Positions 1 through 9,053 of a DNA stretch of 39,396 nucleotides are shown here, piece after piece (positions within the stretch are counted from its first letter, which is position 1; each line of letters starts with the position of its first letter). The stretch comes from Acetobacteraceae bacterium. GTDB lineage: Bacteria > Pseudomonadota > Alphaproteobacteria > Acetobacterales > Acetobacteraceae. The notes under the pieces are model-generated. The model worked only from the letters and a program-made list of their open reading frames with translations. It was not told where the DNA came from and made no database searches. The translations under genes were made by a program, and so were the position numbers. Location of the stretch: the NCBI GenBank assembly GCA_025352995.1, contig JANXRN010000166.1:1-39396 (forward strand). Direction: 5' to 3'.

Positions 1-1
1 G

Positions 2-88
2 GAGGTCTGGCCGCCGGCAGCGTGGCAGGAGACGGTCAGGCAGGCCGGGATGCATATCGGGCCGGGCGGGCGGCTAGTATGGAACTAG
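2..88 (+). CDS. possible C-terminal tail of a CDS truncated by the left window edge (EVWPPAAWQETVRQAGMHIGPGGRLVWN*)
   Basis: Open frame 2 from the window edge to TAG at 86-88; too short to identify. Confidence 0.25.
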   Translation, partial: EVWPPAAWQETVRQAGMHIGPGGRLVWN

Positions 89-175
89 GCGCTCGGGGAT
101 TGGTTTGTTCTTTTCGTTACGTTATCGTAATAAATTGCAAGCCAACCCGAGCCAACGGCCAGGAAGTAGCGTCGG

Positions 176-224
176 AAAAAGTTTTTTTGGTTCTTTTTGT
201 TCACAAAAAGAACTGCTTCCTTCC
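176..224 (-). repeat. AT-rich hairpin element copy A (reverse orientation), upstream of the DUF2161 gene
   Basis: aaaaagtttttttggttctttttgttcacaaaaagaactgcttccttcc; perfect 10-bp stem 190-199/204-213, loop TTCA. Identical over 49 bp to 37656-37704. Confidence 0.85.
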
Positions 225-251
225 CCTCCCCTACAATTTTACCCTCCCACG

Positions 252-947
252 ATGAAGCAATCCGAATCCGACCTCTACCCCAAGGTCAAAGCCTACCTAG
301 AAGCCCAAGGCTTCACGGTAAAAGGCGAAATCCGCGGCTGCGACCTGGTTGCGACCGCCGCTGATGGCGACGTGGTGGTGATCGCCGAGCTCAAGCTGAT
401 GCTGTCCTTCGAGTTGGTATTGCAAGCGGTCGAAAGGCTGGCAATTGCCGATGAGGTATGGATTGCGGTGCCGCTGACCAGGCGGGGACGGGACCAGGAC
501 CGGCGGGCGCATCGGCTGTGCAAGCTGCTCGGGATTGGGCTGCTGACCGTGCACCCCAAGCGCGGCACGGTGGAATTGGTGACCGCGCCGGCGCCGTACC
601 GGCCGAGGCCCAACCTGCGTCGCCGATCTTTGCTGCTGCGCGAATTCCAGCGCCGGCGTGGCGATCCGGAAATTGGCGGCAGTGCCAACAAGACAAGGAT
701 GACGGCTTATCGGCAATTCGCGCTTGACTGCGCCATTGCCATGTTGGGCGGTGAGGATAGCAGCAAGGTGTTGCGCGGCATCGTGCCGGAGGCGACCAAG
801 TATCTTTACGCGAATTTATACGGCTGGTTCGAACGGATCGGCACCGGGCGCTATAGGCTCACCCCGGCCGGGATCAGCGCTGCCCAGGCGAGGCTGGCGG
901 AAACTGGGCCGCCGGGGCAGGCTGGGCCGATCGGGACAGGAGTTTGA
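252..947 (+). CDS. DUF2161-type putative PD-(D/E)XK nuclease-fold protein
   Basis: MKQSESDLYPKVKAYLEAQGFTVKGEIRGCDLVA...VVIAELKLMLS; GCDLVA plus ELK resembles the D...ExK core. Confidence 0.75.
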   Translation: MKQSESDLYPKVKAYLEAQGFTVKGEIRGCDLVATAADGDVVVIAELKLMLSFELVLQAVERLAIADEVWIAVPLTRRGRDQDRRAHRLCKLLGIGLLTVHPKRGTVELVTAPAPYRPRPNLRRRSLLLREFQRRRGDPEIGGSANKTRMTAYRQFALDCAIAMLGGEDSSKVLRGIVPEATKYLYANLYGWFERIGTGRYRLTPAGISAAQARLAETGPPGQAGPIGTGV

Positions 948-949
948 CG

Positions 950-2428
950 ATGGCAAAGCTGGTGCTGACGGCGGAGGTTGCCCATGAAACCAACACATTC
1001 AGCAAGGTGCGGACCGACCTTGCCGCCTTCCGGCGCGGCGCTTTGCTTGGCGCCAATGAAATTCCGGCGGCGCGGCGTGGCACAAGATCGAGCATGGGCG
1101 CGACATTTGAAGCGGCCGACCGGTTCGGCTGGAATTTGCGCCACCCGATTCTTGCGCATGCCAATCCGTCCGGCCTGGTGACGGACGCCGCCTTCGCGCA
1201 TTTCGCCGACCTGCTGCTCGCTGATGCGGCCGACGTCGACGGCATGCTGCTGCATTTGCATGGCGCGATGGTGACCGAAACCTATCAGGACGGCGAAGGC
1301 GAATTGCTGCGCCGGTTGCGCGTAGCGGTGGGACCGGATGTGCCGATTGTGGTGACGCTCGATCTGCACGGCAACATCACCCAGTTGATGGCTGACAGCG
1401 CCAGCGCGCTGATCGCGGTGCGCACCTATCCGCATGTCGACTATTATGAACGCGCCTGGCAGGGGGCCGACTTGCTCAACCGGGCGATGTTGGGCGAAAT
1501 CCGCCCGCGCACGGTGATTGCGAAACGGCCGATGCTGCGCGGCCTCGATGGCGGACGCACCCAGACCGGGCCGATGCGCGAATTGATCGATCGTGGCGAG
1601 AAGCTCGAAGCCGAGGGCGCGGCACTGGTGATCAGCATTTGCGCCGGCTTCACCGCGGCCGACATCCACGATATCGGCCCGAGCGTCACTGTCACCACCG
1701 ATGACAACAACCCTGGCGGCCAGGCGATTGCCGAGGCGTTCATGGATCATGCGTGGGCGACGCGGGAATTCGTCTCCGTTAGACATCGCCCGATTGCCGA
1801 CGCGGTGGCCTACGCCAAAGCTGGTGAAGCCGCGCCCGAAGCGCCGCTGGTGATCGCCGAAGTCACTGACAATCCCGGCAGCGGCCATTACGGCGACGCG
1901 ACCAATTTGCTGCGCGCGATGATCGCGGCCGATTTACAGAACGCGGTGTTCTATCCGATTTACGACCCGCAGGCGGTGCTGGATGCCCAGGCGATCGGGG
2001 TGGGTAACAGCGGGATGATCTCACTCGGCGGCAAGCATGATGTCGATGCCGGCGGCGGCCCGTTGCACATTGAAGCGCACGTGGTGGCGATCACCGACGG
2101 ACGCTTCCGCGCCTTTGGGCCGATGGCGGGCGGGGTGTGGCGCGACTATGGCCTGTCGGCGCTGCTGCGGATTGGCGGGATGGAAATCTGCCTGATCACC
2201 AACAACGCCCAGGCGACCGATCTTGGGCAATTGACCTCGCTCGGGGTCGATCCGACGCGCAAATCCACCATCGTGGTGAAATCGGCGCATCATTTCCGCG
2301 CCGCCTTCCAGCCGATTGCGCGCGAGGTCATCACCTGCGACGGCGGCGGGCTGGGCGCGGTGATCTTGCGGCAGGCCGGCTTCAAGAATGTGCGTCGCCC
2401 GATCTGGCCGCTTGATGACATCGCCTGA
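950..2428 (+). CDS. M81 family metallopeptidase (MlrC-like)
   Basis: MAKLVLTAEVAHETNTFSKVRTDL...LDLHGN...RTYPHVDYYER; starts 2 bp after the previous stop. Confidence 0.88.
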   Translation: MAKLVLTAEVAHETNTFSKVRTDLAAFRRGALLGANEIPAARRGTRSSMGATFEAADRFGWNLRHPILAHANPSGLVTDAAFAHFADLLLADAADVDGMLLHLHGAMVTETYQDGEGELLRRLRVAVGPDVPIVVTLDLHGNITQLMADSASALIAVRTYPHVDYYERAWQGADLLNRAMLGEIRPRTVIAKRPMLRGLDGGRTQTGPMRELIDRGEKLEAEGAALVISICAGFTAADIHDIGPSVTVTTDDNNPGGQAIAEAFMDHAWATREFVSVRHRPIADAVAYAKAGEAAPEAPLVIAEVTDNPGSGHYGDATNLLRAMIAADLQNAVFYPIYDPQAVLDAQAIGVGNSGMISLGGKHDVDAGGGPLHIEAHVVAITDGRFRAFGPMAGGVWRDYGLSALLRIGGMEICLITNNAQATDLGQLTSLGVDPTRKSTIVVKSAHHFRAAFQPIAREVITCDGGGLGAVILRQAGFKNVRRPIWPLDDIA

Positions 2429-3011
2429 CCTCGAAACGATATTGCGCGGCAATCCATGGCTGGCGGCTTTGCTTGACCGGTTCGACAGCATCGGCCTGCC
2501 GGATTGCTGGATCGTCGCAGGGGCGGTGGTGCAGACCGTATGGAACCATCGCTTCGGGCTGCCGCCGACCACCGGCATCAGCGATATCGACATCGTCTAT
2601 TTTGATCGGGATGTGAGCGCGGAGGCCGAGGCTGGCCATGCCGAACGGTTGCGCCAGATTTTTGCCGATCTGCCGGTCTGGCTCGACGTGAAGAACCAGG
2701 CCCGGGTGCATCTTTGGTACCAGGCGCGGTTTGGGGTGGCGATTGCACCGTATGGATCGACTGCGGCGGCGATTGCGACCTATCCGACGCCGGCGACCGC
2801 GACCGGGGTGCGGATGGCGGAGGGAAAGTTCGAGATTTGCGCGCCGTTCGGGCTGGATGATCTGCTCGGTGGCGTGGTGCGGCCCAACCGGGTGCTGGTG
2901 ACGGAGGATGTTTACTGCGCCAAGGTTGCGCGTTGGGCGGCGATCTGGCCGGTCCGGGTTCAGCCCTGGAACGATACGGCTTGCATGCCGGGAGATAAAG
3001 TGGGAAACTAA
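2415..3011 (+). CDS. nucleotidyltransferase family protein (NTP_transf_6 / DUF925-like)
   Basis: WIVAGAVVQTVWNHRFGLPPTTGISDIDIVYFD; overlaps the 3-prime end of the M81 gene. Confidence 0.8.
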   Translation: MTSPDLETILRGNPWLAALLDRFDSIGLPDCWIVAGAVVQTVWNHRFGLPPTTGISDIDIVYFDRDVSAEAEAGHAERLRQIFADLPVWLDVKNQARVHLWYQARFGVAIAPYGSTAAAIATYPTPATATGVRMAEGKFEICAPFGLDDLLGGVVRPNRVLVTEDVYCAKVARWAAIWPVRVQPWNDTACMPGDKVGN

Positions 3012-3039
3012 CCCACGTAAAAAATTGTGGAACCTGTCC

Positions 3040-3879
3040 TTGTCTGACCCGGCGACCGAACGACTGCAAATTCCAGCGCCCGATGCGCTGATGGCGCCGC
3101 TCGCCCGGCTGCTGCGGCCGATGGTGCGGCTGATGATCCGGGCCGGCATCACCTTTCCGGTGCTGGAGGATTTGCTGCGCAGCCTGTTCGTCGATGTGGC
3201 GCAAAACGATATTCTGCCCGACGCCAAATCGCGCACCGATAGCCGGATCAGCTTGTTGAGCGGGGTGCACCGCAAGGAAATCCGTCGCCTTCGGCTGGAA
3301 CCGCAGGCGCTGCTCGAAACCCCGCCCATCGTCACCATTGCCAGCCAGATCATCGCGCGCTGGCTCGGCGCCGCGCCCTGGATGGCGGCTGATGGCACGC
3401 CGCTTCCGCTACCGCGCGGGAACGAGGAGGTCAGTTTCGAACGGCTGGTGGAAAGCGTGACCAAGGATATGCGGCCCCGCGCAATCCTGGATAGCTGGCT
3501 TGCTGATGGGGTGGTCTCGATCGATGCCGACGAGCATGTGGTGCTGAACGGCGCGGCCTTCGTGCCGCAGCCGGGAAAGGACGCGCAGCTTTTCTACTTC
3601 GGGCGCAATTTGCACGATCACATCGCCGCCGCCTGCGCCAACATCACCGCCGTTGGCCGTGCGCCGTTCGTGGATCGCAGCGTGCACTACGACCGACTGC
3701 CAGCCGACATCGCCGACAAGCTCGCGGCGATCAGCCGTGACGCGGCGCAGAAAATGCTGCTGGAAATCAATCGTGCCGCCCTGCGGATGACCGAGGTGGC
3801 AGAGGCTGAGATGCCGGCGACGCGGCGGGTTAATCTGGGGGTGTATTTGTACATCGATGACGACGCGGCGGGGGGCTGA
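3040..3879 (+). CDS. DUF6502 family protein (TTG start proposed)
   Basis: LSDPATERLQIPAPDALMAPLARLLRPMVRLMIRAGITFPVLEDLLRSLFVDVA...SRISLLSGVHRKEIRRL; stop 1 bp before the next ATG. Confidence 0.75.
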   Translation: MSDPATERLQIPAPDALMAPLARLLRPMVRLMIRAGITFPVLEDLLRSLFVDVAQNDILPDAKSRTDSRISLLSGVHRKEIRRLRLEPQALLETPPIVTIASQIIARWLGAAPWMAADGTPLPLPRGNEEVSFERLVESVTKDMRPRAILDSWLADGVVSIDADEHVVLNGAAFVPQPGKDAQLFYFGRNLHDHIAAACANITAVGRAPFVDRSVHYDRLPADIADKLAAISRDAAQKMLLEINRAALRMTEVAEAEMPATRRVNLGVYLYIDDDAAGG

Positions 3880-3880
3880 G

Positions 3881-5215
3881 ATGCGCGCGCACGCCCTTGG
3901 CGCCGGATTGCTGGCAGTGCTGTTCGGCTGCGCGCCCCCGTCGGCTGGGCCGGAGCGGTCGGCAGGGGCAGTGTGCACCGCCGACGGGGACGGTTTCGCG
4001 CCCGATCGTGGGCTTGGCGGCACCGGGGTGCGGGTGGCTGATCGTGGCATTGGCGGCACGGGGGCCCCTGTGCGGATGGCCGATCGGGGCATTGGTGGCA
4101 CCGGCGCGCCGATCGGGGTGCGTGGCACGGTGACCGGTTTTGCCAGCATTTGCGTGAACGGGCTCGAAATCGCCTACGCCCAGACCGACAAGGTCGATAT
4201 TGACGGGATCGAGCTGGAGGCACGCGAATTGCGGGTCGGCCAGGTGGTGACATTGCGGGCAGATCCGGCTCCGGGCGCGTTGGTGGCCGCCGACCTTTCC
4301 GTACGGCACGCAGTGTCCGGCCCCATCGAGGCGGTGGAAAATGGCGGGATGAACCTGATCGTCGCCGGACAGTCGGTGCTGATGGGGGCCGGCTCGCCCG
4401 GCGCGGATTTGCTGCGGCCGGGCGATTGGCTGGAAGTTTCCGGTCTGCGCGATCCGGCCGGCTATATCGTCGCTGCGCGGGCCGATGTGCGCGGACCCGG
4501 ACAGGTGGTGATTTCCGGCAAGCTTGCCGGGCGTGCGGGCGCATTGCGCATTGGCGGCGCGCGGCTTGCAGGCGTCGTGCCGGCCGAGATCAATAGCGGC
4601 GTGACAGTTGCTGGTGATTATGCCGATGGCGTTCTCACCGTGCGCCGGGTGATATCGGCCGGGGACACCTTGTCCGGCGCGGGCCGCGGGGTGATTTATA
4701 TCGAAGCCTATGCCAAGTCGGGCGGCGGCCAGACGCTGCAAATCGGCGATGACCTGACCGCCGAAATTGCCAGCAGCTTCGGCAAGCTGCCGGATCGTTC
4801 AACCTTGCTGGTGCTGGCCTTGCAGCATGCCGAGACCGGCGGGCTGGTCGCCGTCGCGCAGTTTGACGGGCATGGCAATAGTTCGGGCGGGACGACACCG
4901 GTCGCGACGACAGTCGCCGCCGCGATTGCGCCCCATGCCACGACGACGACGGCGATCAGTACCTCGACCACCGCCAGCGCCACCGCCGGCGCCAAAGCCG
5001 CGGCTTCCACTGCGGCGACAAATGCCGCGAAAGCCGCCGCCACCACCAGTGCGAAATCGGCCGCCGCCAGCACGGCGACCAGCACGTCCAAGGGAAGCAC
5101 CAGCGCCACTTCCGGCGCATCGAGTTCAGGCGGCAAGGGCGCCAGCGCGACCGGTAAGGACACTGCCGGCAACAGCAGCGCGGCCGGCGGAAGCGCCGCC
5201 CCGACGAAGAAGTAG
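3881..5215 (+). CDS. DUF5666 domain protein, probable exported or lipoprotein, with DRG[IL]GGTG repeats and an Ala/Thr/Ser-rich C-terminal tail
   Basis: N-terminal hydrophobic segment ending LFGC; three DRG(L/I)GGTG motifs; about 100-residue low-complexity tail. Confidence 0.75.
   Translation: MRAHALGAGLLAVLFGCAPPSAGPERSAGAVCTADGDGFAPDRGLGGTGVRVADRGIGGTGAPVRMADRGIGGTGAPIGVRGTVTGFASICVNGLEIAYAQTDKVDIDGIELEARELRVGQVVTLRADPAPGALVAADLSVRHAVSGPIEAVENGGMNLIVAGQSVLMGAGSPGADLLRPGDWLEVSGLRDPAGYIVAARADVRGPGQVVISGKLAGRAGALRIGGARLAGVVPAEINSGVTVAGDYADGVLTVRRVISAGDTLSGAGRGVIYIEAYAKSGGGQTLQIGDDLTAEIASSFGKLPDRSTLLVLALQHAETGGLVAVAQFDGHGNSSGGTTPVATTVAAAIAPHATTTTAISTSTTASATAGAKAAASTAATNAAKAAATTSAKSAAASTATSTSKGSTSATSGASSSGGKGASATGKDTAGNSSAAGGSAAPTKK
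4004..4120 (+). repeat. three tandem DRG(I/L)GGTG-coding repeats
   Basis: DRGLGGTGVRVA / DRGIGGTGAPVRMA / DRGIGGTGAPIGV. Confidence 0.85.
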
Positions 5216-5218
5216 CTT

Positions 5219-5273
5219 ATACCAACCCGCATAAGTGTTGACCCATGAAGAATGGGTCAACGCGGGTCGGTAT
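5219..5273. repeat. palindromic element P1
   Basis: ataccaacccgc (5219-5230) / gcgggtcggtat (5262-5273), one mismatch; inner stem ttgacccat / atgggtcaa. Confidence 0.85.
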
Positions 5274-5283
5274 CAGTCTTTGT

Positions 5284-5317
5284 TTGGCGCGCCGCCGCCG
5301 GCCAACCCGGCGCGCAA
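5284..5317. repeat. GC-rich hairpin between P1 and P2
   Basis: gcgcgccg / cggcgcgc arms within ttggcgcgccg...cggcgcgcaa. Confidence 0.6.
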
Positions 5318-5368
5318 TACCAACCCGCCTTGACGATGGAAGTGTCATCGTCAAGGCGGGTTGGTATT
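5316..5368. repeat. palindromic element P2, perfect 23-bp inverted repeat; possible bidirectional terminator
   Basis: aataccaacccgccttgacgatg (5316-5338), loop gaagtgt, catcgtcaaggcgggttggtatt (5346-5368); overlaps the stop codon of the minus-strand gene. Confidence 0.9.
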
Positions 5369-7154
5369 ACCGCCCGATCGCGTAGCCCTGCATGCCGCGC
5401 GGATTGGCGCCGGCATACATCTGGCCATCCGGCTCGATCTTGGCGCCCGACAGCCGACCCTCGGTCCACAGATCGCCCATTTCCGCCTTGTGGCCGCGCG
5501 CCAGCAGATCGGCGAGCACTGCCAGATCGAAGCGGCCTTCGATGACCAGCTTGCCGGGCCGGGCGGCGCGCGGCCAGAAGCTTGACGGGAAATGCTCGGT
5601 ATGGAAGCTCGGCGCGTCGATGGCTTCCTGGATGCCCATCCGATGATGCACCAGGCGCAGGAACATGATCAGCTGCCACTGGTCCTGCTGATCGCCACCG
5701 GGCGTGCCGAACGACAGCCAGGCCTGCCCGTCGCGCAGCGCCATGCTGGGGGACAGCGTGCTGCGCGGGCGTTTGCGCGGCGCGATGGTGTTGGGATGGC
5801 CGGGCTTGGTCCAGAACATCTGGCCGCGCGTCGAAAGCGGAAAGCCGAGTTCGGGGATCACCGGCGATGATTGCAGCCAGCCGCCCGACGGCGTGGCGCT
5901 GACCATATTGCCCCAGCGATCGATGACATCGATATGGCAGGTATCGCCGCCGGTCGCGCCGAGCCGCGCCATCGTCGGCTCCCCGGCGCCGGGGGCGCGG
6001 GTGAGCAGCGCGATGCGGTCTTCGGCATGGTGATCGACCTGGGGCTGGAAGCCGAGCACGTTGCCGGGGCGGAGTTCCATCGAGGCCTGGTCAGTGATCA
6101 GGCCGCGCCGTTCGTCGTTATAGTCACGCGACAGCAAAGTGCCGAGCGGCACTTCGGCCTGATCGGGATCGCCGTAATAGGCTTCCCGGTCGGCCCAGGC
6201 GAGCTTGATGGCTTCGGCGACAGTGTGCACGAACACGGGCCCGACCGGGTCCATCGCACCCATGTCGTAGCCTTCGAGGATGGCGAGCGCCTGCAAGACG
6301 GCTGGGCCTTGGGTCCAGGGGCCGCATTTGAGCACGGTGTAGTTATGGTAATCATGGGCAAGCGGGTCTTCCACCGGGGCGGCCCAGCGCGCCATGTCGT
6401 CCGCGGTCAGCAAACCGCGATGGCGCCGACCGGAGGTGTCGAGCAATTCGTTCTCGGCGTAAAATTTTCCTATTGCTTCGGCGCCCCAACCGCGATAGAA
6501 AGCGTTCCTCGCCGCATCAATGCGCGCTTCGCGTGACGGCCCTACGGCATCGCGGCACAGGCGCTGCCAGGTGGCGGCGAGTGCCGGGCGACGGAATAAA
6601 GTCCCAACTTCGGGTACTTTGCCACCGGGCAACCAGACCTCTGCCGAGCTTTTCCATTCCTGTTCGAACATCGGCGCCATGCCGGCAATGCCGGCGGCGA
6701 TGCGCGGGACGACATGGATGCCGTTGATGGCGTAGCCGATGGCGTATTCGAGGACTTGATGCACCTCCCAAGTGCCCCAGTCGCGCAGCAGGCGCATCCA
6801 GGCATCGAACGCGCCGGGCACCACGGCGGGCAGCAGCCCGGTGCCGGGCACCAGGTCTAATCCCAGGGCGGCAAAAGCGGCGGGGGTCGCGGCATCCGGC
6901 GCCACCCCTTGCCCGCACACCACGTGCTGAGTGCCGGTGCGCGCGTCATGCAAAATGATCGGCACGTCGCCGCCCGGACCGTTCAGATGCGGCTCGGCGA
7001 GGTTGAGCACGAAGGCAGTGGCGACGGCAGCGTCAAACGCGTTGCCGCCTTTTTCCAGCACGGACATGCCGACCGCCGACGCGATCCAATGGGTGGAGGC
7101 GACAACGCCAAACGTGCCGGCGATTTCGGGGCGGGTGGTGAACATTGATGCCAA
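5367..7154 (-). CDS. gamma-glutamyltransferase family protein
   Basis: ASTHWIASAVGMSVLEKGGNAFDAAVATAFVLNLAEPHLNGPGGD...GGDTCHIDVIDRWGNMVSATPSGGW. Confidence 0.9.
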   Translation of the reverse strand: MASMFTTRPEIAGTFGVVASTHWIASAVGMSVLEKGGNAFDAAVATAFVLNLAEPHLNGPGGDVPIILHDARTGTQHVVCGQGVAPDAATPAAFAALGLDLVPGTGLLPAVVPGAFDAWMRLLRDWGTWEVHQVLEYAIGYAINGIHVVPRIAAGIAGMAPMFEQEWKSSAEVWLPGGKVPEVGTLFRRPALAATWQRLCRDAVGPSREARIDAARNAFYRGWGAEAIGKFYAENELLDTSGRRHRGLLTADDMARWAAPVEDPLAHDYHNYTVLKCGPWTQGPAVLQALAILEGYDMGAMDPVGPVFVHTVAEAIKLAWADREAYYGDPDQAEVPLGTLLSRDYNDERRGLITDQASMELRPGNVLGFQPQVDHHAEDRIALLTRAPGAGEPTMARLGATGGDTCHIDVIDRWGNMVSATPSGGWLQSSPVIPELGFPLSTRGQMFWTKPGHPNTIAPRKRPRSTLSPSMALRDGQAWLSFGTPGGDQQDQWQLIMFLRLVHHRMGIQEAIDAPSFHTEHFPSSFWPRAARPGKLVIEGRFDLAVLADLLARGHKAEMGDLWTEGRLSGAKIEPDGQMYAGANPRGMQGYAIGR

Positions 7155-7217
7155 GTCCCTGGTTGCTTTTGCCGCAGGTTAATCGCATGACGCGGGCGGT
7201 CAAATCGGGGGCGCGCA

Positions 7218-7757
7218 ATGCTGGTTTTGGTGGTCGGCCCGTCGGGCGCCGGCAAGGACACGCTGCTCGATCTGGCGCGCGCCGAATTGGCCGGCGAACC
7301 CAAAGTGCGCTTCGTGCGCCGGGAAATCACTCGGCCGGCGAGCGCGGGCGGGGAAGATCATATCGCCATCACGCCGGCCGAATTTGAGGCGCGGCGTGAT
7401 GGCTATGCGCTGGCGTGGGAAGCGCATGGGCTGGGCTACGGCATTCCGGCCGATATTGCCGACGATCTCGCCGCTGGGCACGTCGTGGTGGCCAATATCT
7501 CGCGCGCGATGATCCTAGCGGCCGCGGCGAAATTCCCGGTCATGGTGCTGGAAATTACCGCGCCGCCGGAAATACTGGCCGCCCGTCTGGCCGCGCGCGG
7601 ACGCGAAACGGCCACCGACATCGCGGCCCGGCTGGCGCGAGAAGTTCCGTTGCCCGATACGGTGCCGGTGGTGCAGGTGATCAATGATCGCACCCCGGCC
7701 GAGGGCGCAGCGCGGATCGAAAATTTCCTGCGCGCCTGCCTCAAAACCGGGTCGTAA
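7218..7757 (+). CDS. phnN: ribose 1,5-bisphosphokinase PhnN
   Basis: MLVLVVGPSGAGKDTLLDLAR P-loop, RREITRPAS..GGEDH, GYGIP; guanylate-kinase-like PhnN features. Confidence 0.85.
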   Translation: MLVLVVGPSGAGKDTLLDLARAELAGEPKVRFVRREITRPASAGGEDHIAITPAEFEARRDGYALAWEAHGLGYGIPADIADDLAAGHVVVANISRAMILAAAAKFPVMVLEITAPPEILAARLAARGRETATDIAARLAREVPLPDTVPVVQVINDRTPAEGAARIENFLRACLKTGS

Positions 7758-8469
7758 GATCGGTCAGCCAGTCGGGCGACGCGTTGACTAAAATCGTTTC
7801 CAACGCGTGATCCCACCCGGTCAGGATCAACAGCGCCACCGCCAACGCCCCACTTCCCAGGAGATATTTCCCGCCTTGCCCGGTTGCCAGCATTTTACCC
7901 CGCCAGCGCAGCAGCGCCTGGCGCGACAGGCTGCCGACCAGGATCAGCGGCAGGGCGGCACCAAGCCCAAACGCTGCCATCACCGATCCGGCTTCGACCA
8001 GGTTGCGGCCTTGGGCGGCCATCACGGACGCCGCGCCCAAAGTCGGCCCGACGCACGGACTCCAGACCGTGCCCAGCACCAGTCCGGTGACAAACTGCCC
8101 CCGCCAGCCGCCCAGCGCGGTGTCGGGGACAAACCGCGACAGGAAACTATTGCCCGCGTTGCCAACGCGCGACGTTGCGATGGCGAGGCGGGCCTGCAAC
8201 GACCCGCTCAGAAGCACCAGCCCGATCACCCCGAGCAGCACGGCAGAAACCGTGCGGAACCAATCGGCATCAAGCCCGATGGCGAAGCCGACCGTCGCGA
8301 CAAACAGCCCGACCACCACGAACGCCAGGATCAGCCCGGCCCCCAGCGCCAGCATGCCAAAGCGGTGCGCCGCGACCGCGCTGCCCAGCACCAGCGGTAG
8401 CACCGGCAGCACGCATGGCGACAAGGTGGACAGCATGCCCGCCAGCAGCCCGGCGAGCAGCGTGCCCAT
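7741..8469 (-). CDS. CcdA-like cytochrome c biogenesis / thiol-disulfide membrane protein
   Basis: GLLAGMLSTLSPCVLPVLPLVLGSAV plus multiple TM segments; 17-bp convergent overlap with phnN. Confidence 0.85.
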   Translation of the reverse strand: MGTLLAGLLAGMLSTLSPCVLPVLPLVLGSAVAAHRFGMLALGAGLILAFVVVGLFVATVGFAIGLDADWFRTVSAVLLGVIGLVLLSGSLQARLAIATSRVGNAGNSFLSRFVPDTALGGWRGQFVTGLVLGTVWSPCVGPTLGAASVMAAQGRNLVEAGSVMAAFGLGAALPLILVGSLSRQALLRWRGKMLATGQGGKYLLGSGALAVALLILTGWDHALETILVNASPDWLTDLTTRF

Positions 8470-8474
8470 CGGAC

Positions 8475-8867
8475 CTAGCCGTTGGCCTTGGCAAGCAGCG
8501 CCTTGATCCGCCCGGCATCGGTTTCGCCGGTGGACCGACCAACTTCATTCTTGCCGCGAATAACGATCAACGTGCTCTGCTTCTGCACCCCGAACGCGAC
8601 GACGATGGGCTTCTGCGAATCAAAATCCACCGTCATCATCACCATGTCCTTGAACGCGGGATCGTTGGCGAGGTCGGCCAGGATCGGGCGCTGCTTGGCG
8701 CAGATTGGGCACCAGCTGGCATGCACGGCGACCAGGATCGGCTTGCCGGCGGCCTGGGCGGCATCAAAAGCCGCCTTGTCCCAGAGTTGTTGGGTCGCGG
8801 CCCGTGCACCAGTGGCGGCAAGCACGCTTGCGGCGAGGGCGCCGGTCAGAAATTCGATGCGTCGCAT
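8475..8867 (-). CDS. thioredoxin family protein, exported
   Basis: MRRIEFLTGALAASVLAATGARA signal; HASWCPICAKQRP active site. Confidence 0.85.
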   Translation of the reverse strand: MRRIEFLTGALAASVLAATGARAATQQLWDKAAFDAAQAAGKPILVAVHASWCPICAKQRPILADLANDPAFKDMVMMTVDFDSQKPIVVAFGVQKQSTLIVIRGKNEVGRSTGETDAGRIKALLAKANG

Positions 8868-9053
8868 GCTGGGTTTCCCTGAATGATGAACAAATTTTGG
8901 CATTACCGGGAGATTAGCGCCTTCTGGAGCCGGGTAACAAACAATCTTTTTGTCAGAAATATTTTTCCGGGCAGGCATCTGGGCCAATTTCCCCCGCGTA
9001 GTCCGGGCGTGAATGGACGGCAATTCGCCGCCCAAGCAACGAGGAATGCCCCA

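Noticed and set aside
176-224. AT-rich hairpin as a standard intrinsic terminator
   Set aside because: T7 lies before the hairpin rather than after it on the plus strand, and the minus strand has A7 after the stem, so no U-tract follows in either direction.
22-255. 77-aa ORF at the left edge
   Set aside because: Runs through the AT-rich hairpin repeat, so likely chance coding; frame 2 gives a more plausible truncated C-terminus.
851-1888. 345-aa minus-strand ORF opposite the M81 gene
   Set aside because: Antisense of a well-supported CDS; His/Arg-rich shadow translation with no recognisable motif.
2382-3464. 360-aa minus-strand ORF across the nucleotidyltransferase and DUF6502 genes
   Set aside because: Spans two better-supported opposite-strand genes; Arg/Pro/Ser-rich shadow sequence.
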